From Terana coerulea (lineage: Eukaryota > Basidiomycota > Agaricomycetes > Polyporales > Phanerochaetaceae): a stretch of 64,000 nt of DNA. Under the pieces are notes generated by a model, which did no database searches, had not been told where the DNA came from, and saw nothing but the letters and a program-made list of their open reading frames with translations. The stretch is taken from positions 1 through 64,000 of the forward strand of contig JAKOGH010000811.1 in assembly GCA_024811115.1 (NCBI GenBank), read 5' to 3'. A program made the translations under genes and the position numbers. Below, one piece after another: positions 22,151-32,716 of this stretch (position 1 is the first letter of the stretch; each line of letters starts with the position of its first letter).

Positions 22151-22639
22151 TTAGTAGCCGGCGGCGTCGTAGGCACCAATGTTGCGCTCCTGGGCTGTGG
22201 AAGATAAGAGTGAGCATATGCAATGACGAAAGGCAGTGTCTTAAGCGTACCGTGACGCTTGGCCTTCTCCCTTGTCAATGAAGTCAAGGCCCTTGGACTC
22301 GACCTCACGGTCGATGAAGGCACCAGCAAAGCCAGCACTGGCGGAACGACGTGAGCGCCTGCGCATGGAGGTGACCTAGGATGAGGGGCTTACAGGAGCT
22401 CCTTGGCCTTCGCGTGGTTGTCGGGCTTGCCGTTCTGCTGGACGTGCTTCTCGTAGGCCTTGGCAGCCTCGTAAGAGGCAGCAGCGGCGATGAGCTCGTG
22501 CGAGAGCTCAGCCTTGTGGGGAGCGTTGGTGACCTGCGATGGCGAGCACTGTCAGAGGCGATGCAGACATCGGGGAGTGGTTGCGGCTCACCTGCTCGTA
22601 GGCTTGGTGCTCGTCAGATCCGTGGTCGAACCAACCCAT
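22151..22639 (-). CDS. cipC: CipC-like antibiotic response protein, copy 1 (DUF3759)
   Basis: CipC is a small soluble fungal protein first described as concanamycin-induced; its molecular role is unclear. The gene begins MGWFDHGSDEHQAYEQ. It continues after an intron with VTNAPHKAELSHELIAAAA and KAYEKHVQQNGKPDNHAKAK, then AGFAGAFIDREVESKGLDFI, and ends NIGAYDAAGY. There are three introns. Relative to copy 2 it has one extra C in the run at 22,269-22,271. Taken at face value this replaces the last exon with an unrelated extension of about 150 residues. Because the true C-terminus is preserved in the alternate frame, I think a sequence error is likelier. A TATA box (TATATAAG) lies at 22,717-22,724. 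Confidence 0.85.
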
Positions 22640-22716
22640 GATGATAAGTGTGTATGTAGTGGTAGTAAAGTGAGAGGTGAGTTGAGAACTGAGGAGGAGG
22701 AGAGGCAGGGCGGGGT

Positions 22717-22724
22717 CTTATATA
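22717..22724 (-). promoter_or_regulatory. TATA box of CipC copy 1
   Basis: On the minus strand TATATAAG lies about 78 bp upstream of the ATG at 22,639. The same box and its flanks recur at copy 2, as expected from the tandem duplication. A clear TATA box suits a strongly inducible gene. Confidence 0.6.
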
Positions 22725-22925
22725 CGTTCGGCACGAGGTCTTGTTGATGTCATGCCGCCTATATCTGGACTCCACCAGAACGAATTTGACACGAACACCT
22801 TGCGGATCGAGCACCCGGTCTGACTATGATTTCAAGCGACATGATGATGAAGTTCCATTGGTTTGTTACATTCTTATGTCTATTTCTACATGATATAATG
22901 ATAGTGTCCGTGTACAACGATGCGC

Positions 22926-23410
22926 TTAGTTGGCGGCGTCGTAGGCACCAATGTTGCGCTCCTGGGCTGTGGGCGATAATAATGAACAGATGCAATGACA
23001 AAAGGCAGGATATTGCACGTACCGTGACGCTTGGCCTTCTCCTTGTCAATGAAGTCAAGGCCCTTGGACTCGACCTCACGGTCGATGAAGGCACCAGCAA
23101 AGCCAGCACTGGCGGTACGTCGTGAGCGCCTGCACATGAAGGTGACCTAGGATGAGGGGCTTACAGGAGCTCCTTGGCCTTCGCGTGGTTGTCGGGCTGG
23201 CCGTTCTGCTGGACGTGGTTCTCATAGGCCTTGGCAGCCTCGTAAGAGGCGGCAGCGGCGAGGAGCTCGTGAGAGAGCTCAGCCTTGTGGGGAGCGTTGG
23301 TGACCTGCCATGACGAGCATTATCAGCAACGACGCAGACGGTAGGATGTCGGTGCGGCCTACCTGCTCGTAGGCCTGCTGCTCGTCAGATCCGTGGTCGA
23401 ACCAACCCAT
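22926..23410 (-). CDS. cipC: CipC-like antibiotic response protein, copy 2 (DUF3759)
   Basis: This paralogue is nearly identical to the neighbouring copy and has the same four-exon structure. It starts MGWFDHGSDEQQAYEQ at 23,410 and carries KAELSHELLAAAAS, AGFAGAFIDREVESKGLDFI and KEKAKRHAQERN without a frame break, ending DAAN at 22,926. The protein is about 110 residues with no signal peptide or membrane segment, so it is probably cytosolic. The start codons of the two copies lie 771 bp apart. The intact frame here defines the correct frame for copy 1. Confidence 0.88.
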
Positions 23411-23488
23411 GATGATAAGTGTGTTTGAAGTGGTGGTGAAGTGAGAGGTGAGTAGAGAACTGAGGAGGAGGAGAGGCAGGGCGGGGGC

Positions 23489-23496
23489 CTTATATA
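23489..23496 (-). promoter_or_regulatory. TATA box of CipC copy 2
   Basis: TATATAAG on the minus strand lies about 79 bp upstream of the ATG at 23,410. Its surroundings (ACGTTCGGCAC, CACCAGAACGAATTTGACA) are shared with copy 1. Confidence 0.6.
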
Positions 23497-23591
23497 CGTT
23501 CGGCACAAGGACCTCTTGATGTCATGCCGCCTATATCTGGACTCCACCAGAACGAATTTGACAGAGCCATCTTGCGAATCGAGCACCCGGT

Positions 23592-24141
23592 CTAACGACC
23601 ATCGATCATAATATTCCGCTGGCGCATCCACAGGCACAGGAAATATTCGCATTTCGGGCAAGTGGGTCCACAGCATGGGCCGTCGTCACGGCGGGTGCAG
23701 CCACCAACAGCCTCGTAGCACGAATTGGGCGGCCGCAGCAGGAGCCATCGAGCACGATGGGTTCTTCCACCACCGCCCGCGGTTGGCCGCACGGACACTT
23801 GACCTCATCGATATTCGCTGAGCGGTCATCCGGCCATCGCCTGTACGTGCCCCCGCCCTCAGCTCTCCCCTCGGGCTGCGGGCACCGCGCCAGGGGCCAC
23901 TAGCGAGTGTCCTCACAGGGGGAATTGCGCTCCAGGTGTGTTCCTCGCTGTGACGAGGCCAAGACTTCCAGGTCCAGGAACAGTGAAGGCAGGCTACTTC
24001 ATAGACAAAAAAACCTTGTAGACATACCATGGTCACCCGTGCGGTACCCATTGAGTTGCATCCTGTTGCATCAAGATAGTGCTGTTCGGCGAACGGTTTC
24101 ACCACCTCATGTACGAGACGTGGTCTTGATTTGAAGGACAA
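23592..24141 (-). CDS. Cysteine-rich hypothetical protein, frame broken
   Basis: I do not recognise it. The C-terminal part reads VKCPCGQPRAVVEEP, then GSCCGRPNSCYEAVGG, CTRRDDGPCCGPTCPKCEYF and a stop at 23,592. This needs one extra base in the C run complementary to 23,727-23,729. The paired CxC, CC and CxxC clusters suggest metal binding or a compact disulfide or zinc fold. A possible first exon starts at ATG 24,141 (MSFKSRPRLVHEVVKP) with a donor GTATGT after VTM near 24,032. The middle (about 23,950-23,850) cannot be joined cleanly, so start and structure are uncertain. Confidence 0.4.
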
Positions 24142-24792
24142 TAGAAGGCTAGTCTGCGTTCCAGAGCCTAGTTGTGTGTAGATGTCGTAACGATTCAGAT
24201 AGATTGCACCGTTGTATCGTCTTCCAGTAGTACGATCAGAGCACAGTAGATAGGCCTAGTGTTGCATATGTCCCCGCTCGCCGTGTACAAGTGTCTGGAC
24301 AGGTGCTAAACGTGCTCGACGCCATCGCATGCTCACCGGTGATTCCAGCTGTCCGAGATAGCATCCTGCTTCTTGGTCTTGCTCGCCCCTCTTCCAAAGC
24401 CCTGCCTTCGCGTTTGAAATTGCGTGTTTCTCCCGTTCCGCCGGTAACAAAAAACGGGGTAGTGTGGCTGATCCAGAACGCGAGGAGAGAAAATCATGTG
24501 CATCGCCCGTGAACGTGCCCGTCGTCGTCCTGGTCCGAGTTGCGAATCGTGCGCGACCCAGGTAAGGCCAGCGGCGCGGTGGTCGCAGGAGCAAAGCGCG
24601 ACCCGCGCGCAAAGCGACCATGTTGACGTGACGACTGTAGCCGTGACGGCCTTGTTGCCTTTCTGATCGGCGCCGTTACCCGTGACTCAGTGACGCAGCC
24701 GGCGCGGACCCCACTGCTGGGCGGCGGATGCGCACCGGCACATGCCTGTAGCCCACCCAAATGGTTCTCTCCTTTGCACACCACCTCGCGCG
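24142..24792. other. Intergenic stretch upstream of the Tgl-like lipase
   Basis: The stretch lies between the 5' ends of a minus-strand frame (24,141) and the plus-strand lipase (24,793), so it probably holds both promoters. No clear TATA box or repeat is seen. Confidence 0.4.
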
Positions 24793-27700
24793 ATGAGCTT
24801 TCCCTCCGCAAATCCTGACGCACCACCGAAACGCAGCGGGGCCGTTTTGGACATTGACACCGACTATGTCGACGAAGCGTGAGTCCTCGGAGTGCCGCTT
24901 AGACCCGCGTACGATAATAATGCTCAGCGCGGCCGTGCTTGTAACAGACATATGCGGGCATTCGCCCAGGCGTTGACCATCGATGAGACCAGTATCTTGG
25001 ACGAGGTGCCTAGCCCACACGGTCCCGCATCCCCCTCATCACCCCGTCAGTACAACTTCCTGGACGGCGTGTACGGAAAGTGTCTGCGCTTTCCGACTTT
25101 GCACCTGTAAATCAGAGGGTATTGAGACGGTGGGTGGTATTCCTGCTTTGTGCGAACTCAGTATACTCAACCTGTCTTCACATATCAAGGAAGAAGACTG
25201 GAGATAGGAAAGCAAACAGCAAGCGGCAGGAATGGCTCTTCATCCTGCTAAGATGGCCTTTACTTGTGCGTGTAATATATCTATCTCCCGCGACCTGACC
25301 ATATATACCCATGTCTAGTCTCTTATATTTTTATTCATTGCATTCGAGTTCGGAATGTATGTTGTGATCCGCCAAATGGTAAACACAAAGGAATGGTTGA
25401 TCGCCTGTGAGTGCCGCATTCCAGACAAGTAAATCCAATAAACCTTACAGGTGCAATAGGGCGCGGCCGCAAGGGGCTACTCAGAAAGCAACTTCGTAGC
25501 GCGAAGAGCTATCAGGTCAGTCCACAGATGCACACGGCCCAGCTCCTCCATTCATCTCATACATCTATACGCAGGAATGGAAAGATGCGGCAGTCGCGCT
25601 CGACGAGTACCTGCACTTTGACGAATGGAAGACGGTGGACGAGGACCCGTACTACGACTGGAAACTCGTGCGGAAGGTGAGGATGACTTGGTACGGGCGC
25701 GATTCACAGAATCGCCTGGGCAGCGGCGCTCATGCAGGCTTTCGCGTGAACGCAGGTTCTGCGCACACTGAAGACGCTGAGGGCGAAGAACGACGCGCGA
25801 GGGGTGCTTGGCGTGCTGGAAACCTCTGTGAGGACGAACTTTGCGGGTGTGGAATCACCAAGGTGCGCGAGGTTCTGGGACAAAGACATATCTGCTGACT
25901 TGATGTGGCCATCTTAGACTATACAGCGAGGTAGGCAAGACTTTTCTCACAACATGTGCTCAACTTGACGGTGGATCTTGCAGACGTTCTATGGGTCAAA
26001 AGATCTTATTGAGGGTGCGCATATACTCATCTAGCGTCTTTCAAGCTGGCTCACTGCAGTTTATTAGCTTATGTGACGGAGCAGGAAAAAGCGTTGGAAT
26101 ACATCCGCGAGTCGCCCGATATCACAAATGAAGAGAAGAAGCGCTTCTTCAAGAACTCAAACACCAATCTCGGCACCACTGCACTCTGTTTGTCTGGCGG
26201 CGCTACGTTTGGTTACTGTGAGATGCTTCGCCAAACCCTCACGCTCTGCAATTACTCATAATTACCTTCCCAGACCATTTTGGCGTTGTAAAGGCCTTCC
26301 TCGATGCTAACCTCCTGCCTCGTGTGATATCTGGGACGTCGGCGGGCGGTCTCGTTGCCGCACTAGTGTGCACCAGAACAGACGACGAGTTGCGTGAGCT
26401 GCTAGTCCCCGAGCTGGCCAACCGGATCACTGCCTGCGAGGAGCCGGTCAACGTGTGGTTCAAGCGGTTCTGGAAGACGGGCGCGCGGTTTGACAGCGTC
26501 TCGTGGGCTCGCAAGGCATGTTCTGGTGCACTCCAGCTGCATGCATCGCTGACACTTTCCAACAGTCGACCTTCTTCACGAGGGGATCCATGACGTTCCG
26601 GGAAGCGTACATGCGGACGGGACGGATCCTGAACGTCTCCGTCATCCCCGCCAGATCGGCACTCGCCTACGAAGCTGCTCAATTACCTGACGGCGCCGGA
26701 TACGGTTATTTGGAGTGCGCTGTTGGCGTCGGCGGCCGTGCCGGGGATCCTGAACCCGGTGGTGTTGATGCAGAAGCTGAAGGATGGCATGCTGGTTCCG
26801 TGGAACTGGGGCAGCAAGTTCAAGGATGGGTCCTTGAGGTACGAGTTTCACGACGTTGATTTGGGGAGGTAATGTGAACAAACCTTTTGCAGGGTGGATA
26901 TCCCTGTGCAGTCCCTCAATCTGTACTTCAACGGTAAGTGCCCGAATTGATGTTTTTATCTGTCAATGACGACTGGATGGGCCTTGATTTTTAGTGACAC
27001 ATCCTGTGGTGTCCCAGGTCAACCCGCATGTACATCTCTTTTTCTTCGCTCCCAGAGGCTCCGCCGGGAAGCCCGTGGCGACTCGCAAGGGCAAAGGTAG
27101 GAACGTCGAATATAGTCACCCGAGCAAACACGCTAACATGTTTTGTAGGATGGCGCGGAAACTTCCTGTTGGCTGCGGCGGAGCAGTGGCTCAAGCTCGA
27201 GCTCACCAAGAATTTCAAGGTCATCCGCGATCTGGACCTCCTGCCTCCCTTATTGGGACAGGATTGGTCTGGTGTGTTCTTGCAGAGGTTTGATGGCACT
27301 GTCACGATTTGGCCCAGAACGCGTTTCAAGGTAAGATGATATCAACTCGAGATGGCGCAGCTGTTTACTGTTTGAGCAGGACTGGATTAACATCCTCAGC
27401 GACCCGGATGTGCCCGAGCTGGAACGGATGATGCGTGTTGGACAGCTTGTGACATGGCCAAAGGTGAGCTCGACCTCATCGATAGCGCAATGCACGCCTG
27501 AATTTGTCGCCAGCTGCACATCATCGAGAACAGGTACCGTCTCGAGAAGCAGATATTCCTCGGACGCCAGGCGGTCAGACGGGCGATGCGCACGCGGGCA
27601 CAGGAACGGCTGGAGCAGAAGCTGGAAGCGCAGCCTCAAGGCCCCCTCCCGCCTCCCATCACCGACACGAAGATCGCTGCACCAGCGATGATGGAGAGCG

Positions 27701-28347
27701 TCAGCCAAGACTCGCCCATGGCGATCGACTCAGACACCGAGGCGACGTTCGTGAACGGCCACGGCCACGCCCGGCCGCACCTCAGCAAGCGGCAGAGCCG
27801 CCGCTCGCCCAACGCCTCGACATTTTCCAGAGCGACGGGCAGCGCGGCCGCGGGCGACGTCCGCCGCTCGTTCGCCGCGCGCCGGCCGTGGATCACGACG
27901 CCGCCGGACAGAGGCGCGGGCTCGAGCGGCGAGGAGTTTCCGCAGGTCGACTACGGCAGGGCGACGCCGGACCCGCCGCCCGCGCCCGAGGACGAGGACG
28001 AGGGCGGGGCGCAGCGGCCGGTAGACTTCCCCGCGGCGCACACGCCCGCCGCACCGAGCACACCGTCGACGTCGAGCCCCTCCGCGCTGTTCCAGCGGCT
28101 GCGCACCGCGTCGTTCTCGCCGTTCGCGTCCATGCGCCAGCGCAGCCGGATATTCGGGCGGGACAGCAGCGAGGGCAACGGCGGCGCGGCGCCGGAGCAG
28201 CCGGCGCTGGCGGTCGCGAGCAGCGAGAGCTCGTCGGACGACGACGACCTGTCGGTGATGTCGCGGCGGACGTGGCGCAGGGGCGGCGTGACCAGCTACT
28301 CGGACGAGGACGAAGAGTACGATGCGAACGGACGGACATCCGAGTGA
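24793..28347 (+). CDS. Patatin-like triacylglycerol lipase (Tgl3/4/5 family)
   Basis: These enzymes hydrolyse stored triacylglycerol at lipid droplets, and some also act as lysophospholipid acyltransferases. The start MSFPSANPDAPPKRSG is followed by DYVDEAHMRAFAQALTIDET, a membrane-associated segment SLIFLFIAFEFGMYVVI, EWKDAAVALDEYLHFDEW, the glycine-rich CLSGGATFGYYHFGVVKAF, and the nucleophile elbow GTSAG at 26,332-26,346. SALLASAAVPGILNPVVLMQ and HVHLFFFAPRG follow, then an acidic, serine-rich C-terminal tail to 28,347. I place about 14 introns of mostly 45-90 nt. Two one-base irregularities occur: one A short in the run at 25,077-25,079, and one extra A near 26,653. Length is about 1,000 residues, as in basidiomycete relatives. 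The choice among Tgl3, 4 and 5 is open. Confidence 0.88.
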
Positions 28348-29059
28348 GGTGGCTTGGCCTGGTGGATGCGATCCTCCCGTCTGAATGTTGGATTTGGAAT
28401 CATATTGGACGCATGTTATGGCATGGTGTGGCATGGTCGGCACCTATGGAGCGGCTACACTGCTTCATTACTCTACACAATCCTTTCCCTTTATTAGCAC
28501 GCATACAGCTGGTACGGTTGATAATAAGTCACTTTCCCTTTGCAGACCTACCGAACTTGACAACGTCGATCGTATTCGAAACTCGAAAGTGTAGTCAGCG
28601 GACGCTAGAATTGCCGAGGCTTTGATGTGCGACACACTTGGGTTCGTACTGGGAACCTGAGTTTATATAACTACACTCTGGCGTTGTGGCGCTGGGATCA
28701 GACGGAGACCCCGTGCAGTCTTATCCGCGCTGGCATTCCGCTTGAGGCACTTAGTGAAAGTCCAATTTGCAGAGCTATTCCCGGAAACCTTTGCCAGACA
28801 CAATCACCACACGCCAGAGGGCGCAGAAATCCAATGGGACAATATCGTCGAGACGATACATCATCTGAAGATGAGAATGTGTTTGTAACTCTGGGAGTTA
28901 GTAACATTCTATGGCTGTAAACACTCACTGGTGGAGTTACTTCCATGGGTCGCATTTAGACCGAGAAACAAAGGAAGAAAAATGGCATCGAGAAACCTCC
29001 ATTATAGTAACATAGGATACAAATATCATGCAACACACGTCTAACAACATCCATCTCCA
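28348..29059. other. Convergent intergenic stretch with one protein-like frame
   Basis: Between the stops of the lipase and the flavoprotein, the plus strand has a stop-free stretch at about 28,710-28,870. It reads VLSALAFRLRHLVKV, then FAELFPETFARHNHHTPEG and WDNIVETIHHLK, and looks like protein, but I see no start codon or matching exon. It may be a gene fragment. The rest shows nothing. Confidence 0.35.
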
Positions 29060-30049
29060 CTACTTTGCAACATTAGCCCTGGACAGTATGTCATAGAACT
29101 GCTGCCCTTGAATAGTCGCTGTCTCGAGCTCAAGGGCAGATGGTTGCCTTGAGCCGTCTGCACTGGCGAGGGTACCAGCGCCCCATGGTGAACCTGGTAC
29201 AAGCACATGCCATGTCAGATACATCGCTTGCAAGAAGCCTGCAATAACTCGCCTCCATGTACTTCATCTAAGTTCGTGAGCTGAGGGAATGTCCTCGAGT
29301 AACCCAGGGGAACGAAGAGGATGCCGTGGTGAACAAGCGTCGAGATCGCACTCGAGACCGTCGTTTCCTGACCGCCACCCATGCCGGCGCTCGAGACAAA
29401 GACCGAGGCGTACTTGCCCGCCAGTTGCCCCGTCGCCCATAGTTGGCCGGTTGCGTCCCAGAACGCCTAGCTCAACATGAGTGTCTGAGCAAGGACAGAC
29501 AGGCAAGCGCACATACCTTCCATTGTGCAGGGAAGTTGCCGAACCTTGTGGGTATGCCCATGATGAAGCCGTCAAACTGAGGCAAATCGGTCGGAGCGAG
29601 GACAGGGTATGCGGGCTTTGGGGGCGCGTGCATCTTCGCGAGCACCTCCTGTGGTAGTGTCTCGGCAATCCTGCGGACAAGCACAGGTAAGAATTAGAAA
29701 CCTGTGTGAAACTAGCTCGAAGCGTACTGGTAAATTGTTGCGTGACCGCCTGCTTTTCCACACCGCTCTTGACCGCTTCGGCCACTAAGAATGCACGGCC
29801 GTGAGTTAGAGCTTTACAATGTTAAGCATAGGGGAACTCACTTTTCGCGATGTGCCCGTACATGCTATAGATGACGATTGCAATCTTTGGGCCGCTAGGG
29901 CTGCGGATCACACTCTCCTTAGGAGTAGCTGCGGGCGAAGGTATCACGGGTGCCTTGGACTCCTTTGTTAGCGGAGTTCTTGAGCCCGACCTGGCATTGT
30001 TATCGTCGAAGTTCTTGCGGGAGCGTTTGGAGGGGAAGCAGAAGACCAT
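29060..30049 (-). CDS. WrbA/YCP4-type flavodoxin-like NAD(P)H:quinone oxidoreductase
   Basis: The family reduces quinones by two electrons using FMN and is common in lignin-degrading fungi as benzoquinone reductase. From ATG 30,049 a polar leader of about 55 residues precedes the flavodoxin start KIAIVIYSMYGHIAK. MAEAVKSGVEK, IAETLPQEVL, FDGFIMGIPTRFGNFPAQWK and SSAGMGGGQETTVSS follow, and the end is ILSRANVAK. Introns have GT-AG borders except the last (29,194-29,252), whose donor reads AG|GCGAGT, a likely GC-AG intron. One base is missing in the T run at 29,754-29,757 relative to the expected frame. The long leader could reflect targeting, but no clear signal is visible. Confidence 0.88.
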
Positions 30050-30522
30050 ATTGGCTTGAAGTAAGGGGTACTAGGGCGAAGAAGACGAGCGACGGGTGAA
30101 GACGCCACTGAGGATGGCTAGGGAAGTGAGGAAATGATGGTCAATGGGATGTGAGTTTTATATTCCGCAGAAGTACGATTCACGGCCTCGCAAAATTGCT
30201 CAGAGACGGCTGAGTCATCAAGACAACTGAGAACGGCGTAACAGAATCTGTGCCTGCATTCTCCATGACCAAGACCGATCCTGCGTTGAGTGGTGAGCAA
30301 GACGAATTGCCATATATGGCAGTGAGGTAACCACAACGCTCGCTTGACAAATCAAAATGACACTGGAGGTATGAGCGTCAGCACCGCACGAACGTCAGCA
30401 GGATTGCGCGGACTCACCTTACGACAAGCACGCAGTTTGAGACAGAAAGCACACAGCAAGACAAAGAGAGCACGTGTAAAATGGGTATGCGATATGTCTG
30501 ACAGTACAACACAAACACTGTC
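30050..30522. other. Intergenic stretch upstream of the WrbA-like gene
   Basis: This holds the promoter of the minus-strand WrbA-like gene and the 3' flank of BIG1. There is an AT-rich TTTTATATTCC near 30,155 that could serve as a TATA-like element about 110 bp from the start codon. No gene is visible. Confidence 0.4.
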
Positions 30523-31539
30523 TCATTGGTTCTTCTTCTCCGCAGCGTTGAAGCCTTTGGGTGCGTCCAGCCTGAGAGGGGACTGGATGCTAGCCAGGGA
30601 CGAGATACCAACGAAAACGACCGGGTAGCAAGACAAACAGAACAGTGAAGAGAGTAATCAACAGCCCTGGTGTCAGAAGCTGATATCTCTTTAGGATACC
30701 GCCCTCGTTTGCGGCAGCTTTGCTTGGGGACGCTGTACTTGCAGGAGCGACGAATTCAAGAGCGGGGACGTCGTCCTCAAATTCCTGGCGAGCACCAAGG
30801 AGAGGGTTCCATCCGGCGTAGATAACGATGTGCTTTGCAAATGCACCAGCAATCTTCTCGAGGTCAGAGGCAAGTTGTGATTCTGCATTTGCATGAGCTG
30901 CCGTGACAACCCAAGAAATTCTGGCACAACGCACCATGCTCCGCCATGAGCTCCTTCCTGAACTCGCCAGAGCCCTGCATCGGGGGCATGCCCACGCTGA
31001 CGACGTGCTTCCTCCCGGTGTTCTCCTCAATATGTGGGCCAATTTCTCCTGTGGATACGCTGAGGAGCCGTGATCCGCAGCGCTTGGCGATGCTGCTGGC
31101 TACGTCCGGGAAAGGGTTCTCTGAGCTCTGGTGCATGTAAGGCAGTTCCAACGAGGATGGTGCGGAGTTGAGAGTCTGCACTATGCGTGAGGACGACGGC
31201 AGAGAGCGGAGGTCGGATGCGTGAAGCTAGATATTGACTTAGCACGGACGACCCAGTAGGTTACGGTCGTGTGCTTACCCCCATCTGGTCGATGAGTATA
31301 ACGGCATCATGGTCGCATACGCTGTCATCGGAGAAAAGAGTCTCAAGGAAGACATCGGTGTTCGTAATCTTGTTGGTTACAGAAAGTGTGTCGGAGCTAT
31401 GGCAGAGTTCAACAGCAGTACCCTGAAGGTGGATAATCCTTACACACTTGTGAGATGTCCATGCAACGATTGGGTGTGCCTGAGGGAAGGCTAATACCAC
31501 TGGCACGAGTGCCGCGAGAAGAAGTGCACGCTGGACCAT
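30523..31539 (-). CDS. BIG1: BIG1-like ER membrane protein (V-ATPase subunit S1/VOA1-related)
   Basis: BIG1 proteins are ER membrane proteins needed for beta-1,6-glucan and cell-wall assembly. ATG 31,539 opens a signal peptide (MVQRALLLAALVPVVLAFP), then PIVAWTSHK, DHDAVILIDQMG, IAKRCGSRLLSVSTGEIG, GRKHVVSVGMPPM and HIVIYAGWNPLLG, followed by GGILKRYQLLTPGLLITL. A membrane segment comes next and then DAPKGFNAAEKKNQ at the end. The C-terminus KKNQ fits a KKXX dilysine ER-retrieval signal. A frame change at the GGG near 30,623-30,625 within the membrane segment looks like another homopolymer error. It is divergent from SPT4 across about 270 bp. Confidence 0.82.
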
Positions 31540-31811
31540 AGCGGCGTAGACGAGTAAGGAAGTGTTCAGCAGCGAGTCGGCGACTTGAAGCTGGTCGGAG
31601 GACCGTGACGCAGGGAACAGTTTAGTTTATTCCTTACTTTCTTTACTCCGATATGTCCGGATTGGGGCCTTATCAGGAAGATAACGTCTCAAACGTCTCA
31701 AGCCGCTTGCTCACTCTAAGTCTGCTCACCGTTCAACTCATCCCATCCTCGGATTCCTTTATACCTCTCCTGTTCTCTTGGTATCTGATCAGCACAAGGA
31801 AGACATCTGCC
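31540..31811. promoter_or_regulatory. Bidirectional promoter BIG1/SPT4
   Basis: The two start codons lie 272 bp apart and face away from each other. The region is pyrimidine-rich on the SPT4 side (TTTATTCCTTACTTTCTTTAC near 31,625). No unambiguous TATA box is present. Confidence 0.5.
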
Positions 31812-32288
31812 ATGTCTCAAGCACAAGCTCTTATTCCGCCTCAACCCCGCGCCAAGGCATTACGAGCATGCCTCTTGTGCTCACTTATCCAAACACCGGC
31901 AGACTTCCGGCGGAATGGCTGCCCAAACTGCGAAGAAATCATGCAGGTGCGCTCCTTGAGATTGACCCTTGTTAGCCTGCCAATGCCCCTATTTTCCGTC
32001 TTGCGCAGATGAGAAGCGCACCTGACCGCGTCCAGGCCTGTACAACCACACACTTTGACGGTGTAATTGCCGTCATTGACCCTGAACAGAGCTGGGTTGC
32101 TCGCTGGCAAAGAACAGGTAAGAAAGTATCTCTGTGTAGTTTTCATGTATACTAACCAACGGATAGCCAAATATGTGAGAGGAATGTACGCGGTACGGGT
32201 GAAGGGTCGGATTCCCGAAGACGTCGAGGCCGAGCTGGAGAGCCGAAACATCAAGTATCGTCCTCGAGATCAGACGGACTTGGACTGA
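31812..32288 (+). CDS. SPT4: Transcription elongation factor SPT4
   Basis: Spt4 pairs with Spt5 (DSIF) to keep RNA polymerase II processive. There are three exons: 31,812-31,946, 32,009-32,117 and 32,167-32,288. The protein starts MSQAQALIPPQPRAKALRAC. The zinc finger is formed by CLLC and GCPNC in exon 1. Exon 2 holds HFDGVIAVIDPEQSWVARWQ and exon 3 AKYVRGMYAVRVKGRIPEDV. The length of about 121 residues matches the family, and no frame break is seen. Its stop lies about 430 bp from the stop of the convergent MED13. Confidence 0.92.
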
Positions 32289-32716
32289 GTGTTATGCCGG
32301 TAGATGCTGGCTACGTTTTCTATCATCCCTTTGTTTCATACCGTGTATTAGTTATTCATAGTCACGTTTTTAATGCAGGTCCTGGGCTTTGGGAACGCTC
32401 AGTAATAGCTCAATGAGTACGTTAGTCCGTTCAGCAATAGGGATTCTCTACGGCACATAGCAGTCCAATTCCAGAGGTTGTTACAAAACCGGATGTCACC
32501 AATTATTACAATACACTACACATAGGGATATGATGGTTAACGTCTATGCGAAAGCACTACTTGCGTACGACAACAGGGATGATGGATGTGGGAGGACGAA
32601 GTGATGGATGTGGTATAAGATGGGCGGGCAAATGCGCATGCAATGAGATGGTACAGCTGGACAAAAACCCGAAGAAAGAGAAATGCTGAAATCCGACCGA
32701 GAAATGTTGAGATGAT
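32289..32716. other. Intergenic stretch between convergent SPT4 and MED13
   Basis: It is AT-rich 3' flank of both genes with no ORF, repeat or RNA gene that I can see. Both polyadenylation regions must lie here. Confidence 0.45.

Larger units (their letters stand above)
22068..23600. repeat. Tandem segmental duplication carrying the two CipC genes
   Basis: The unit (about 760-770 bp) includes 3' flank, the gene, TATA box and upstream region. Left copy is about 22,068-22,826 and right copy about 22,831-23,600. Both begin TTTCAAGCGACATG and end near GAGCACCCGGTCT. Introns and flanks have diverged by small substitutions and indels while exons are nearly identical, so duplication is fairly recent or the exons are under constraint. 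Confidence 0.85.

Noticed and set aside
21762..22223. 154-codon minus-strand frame next to CipC copy 1
   Set aside because: It is the out-of-frame continuation caused by the single extra C at 22,269-22,271; the true C-terminus lies in the other frame.
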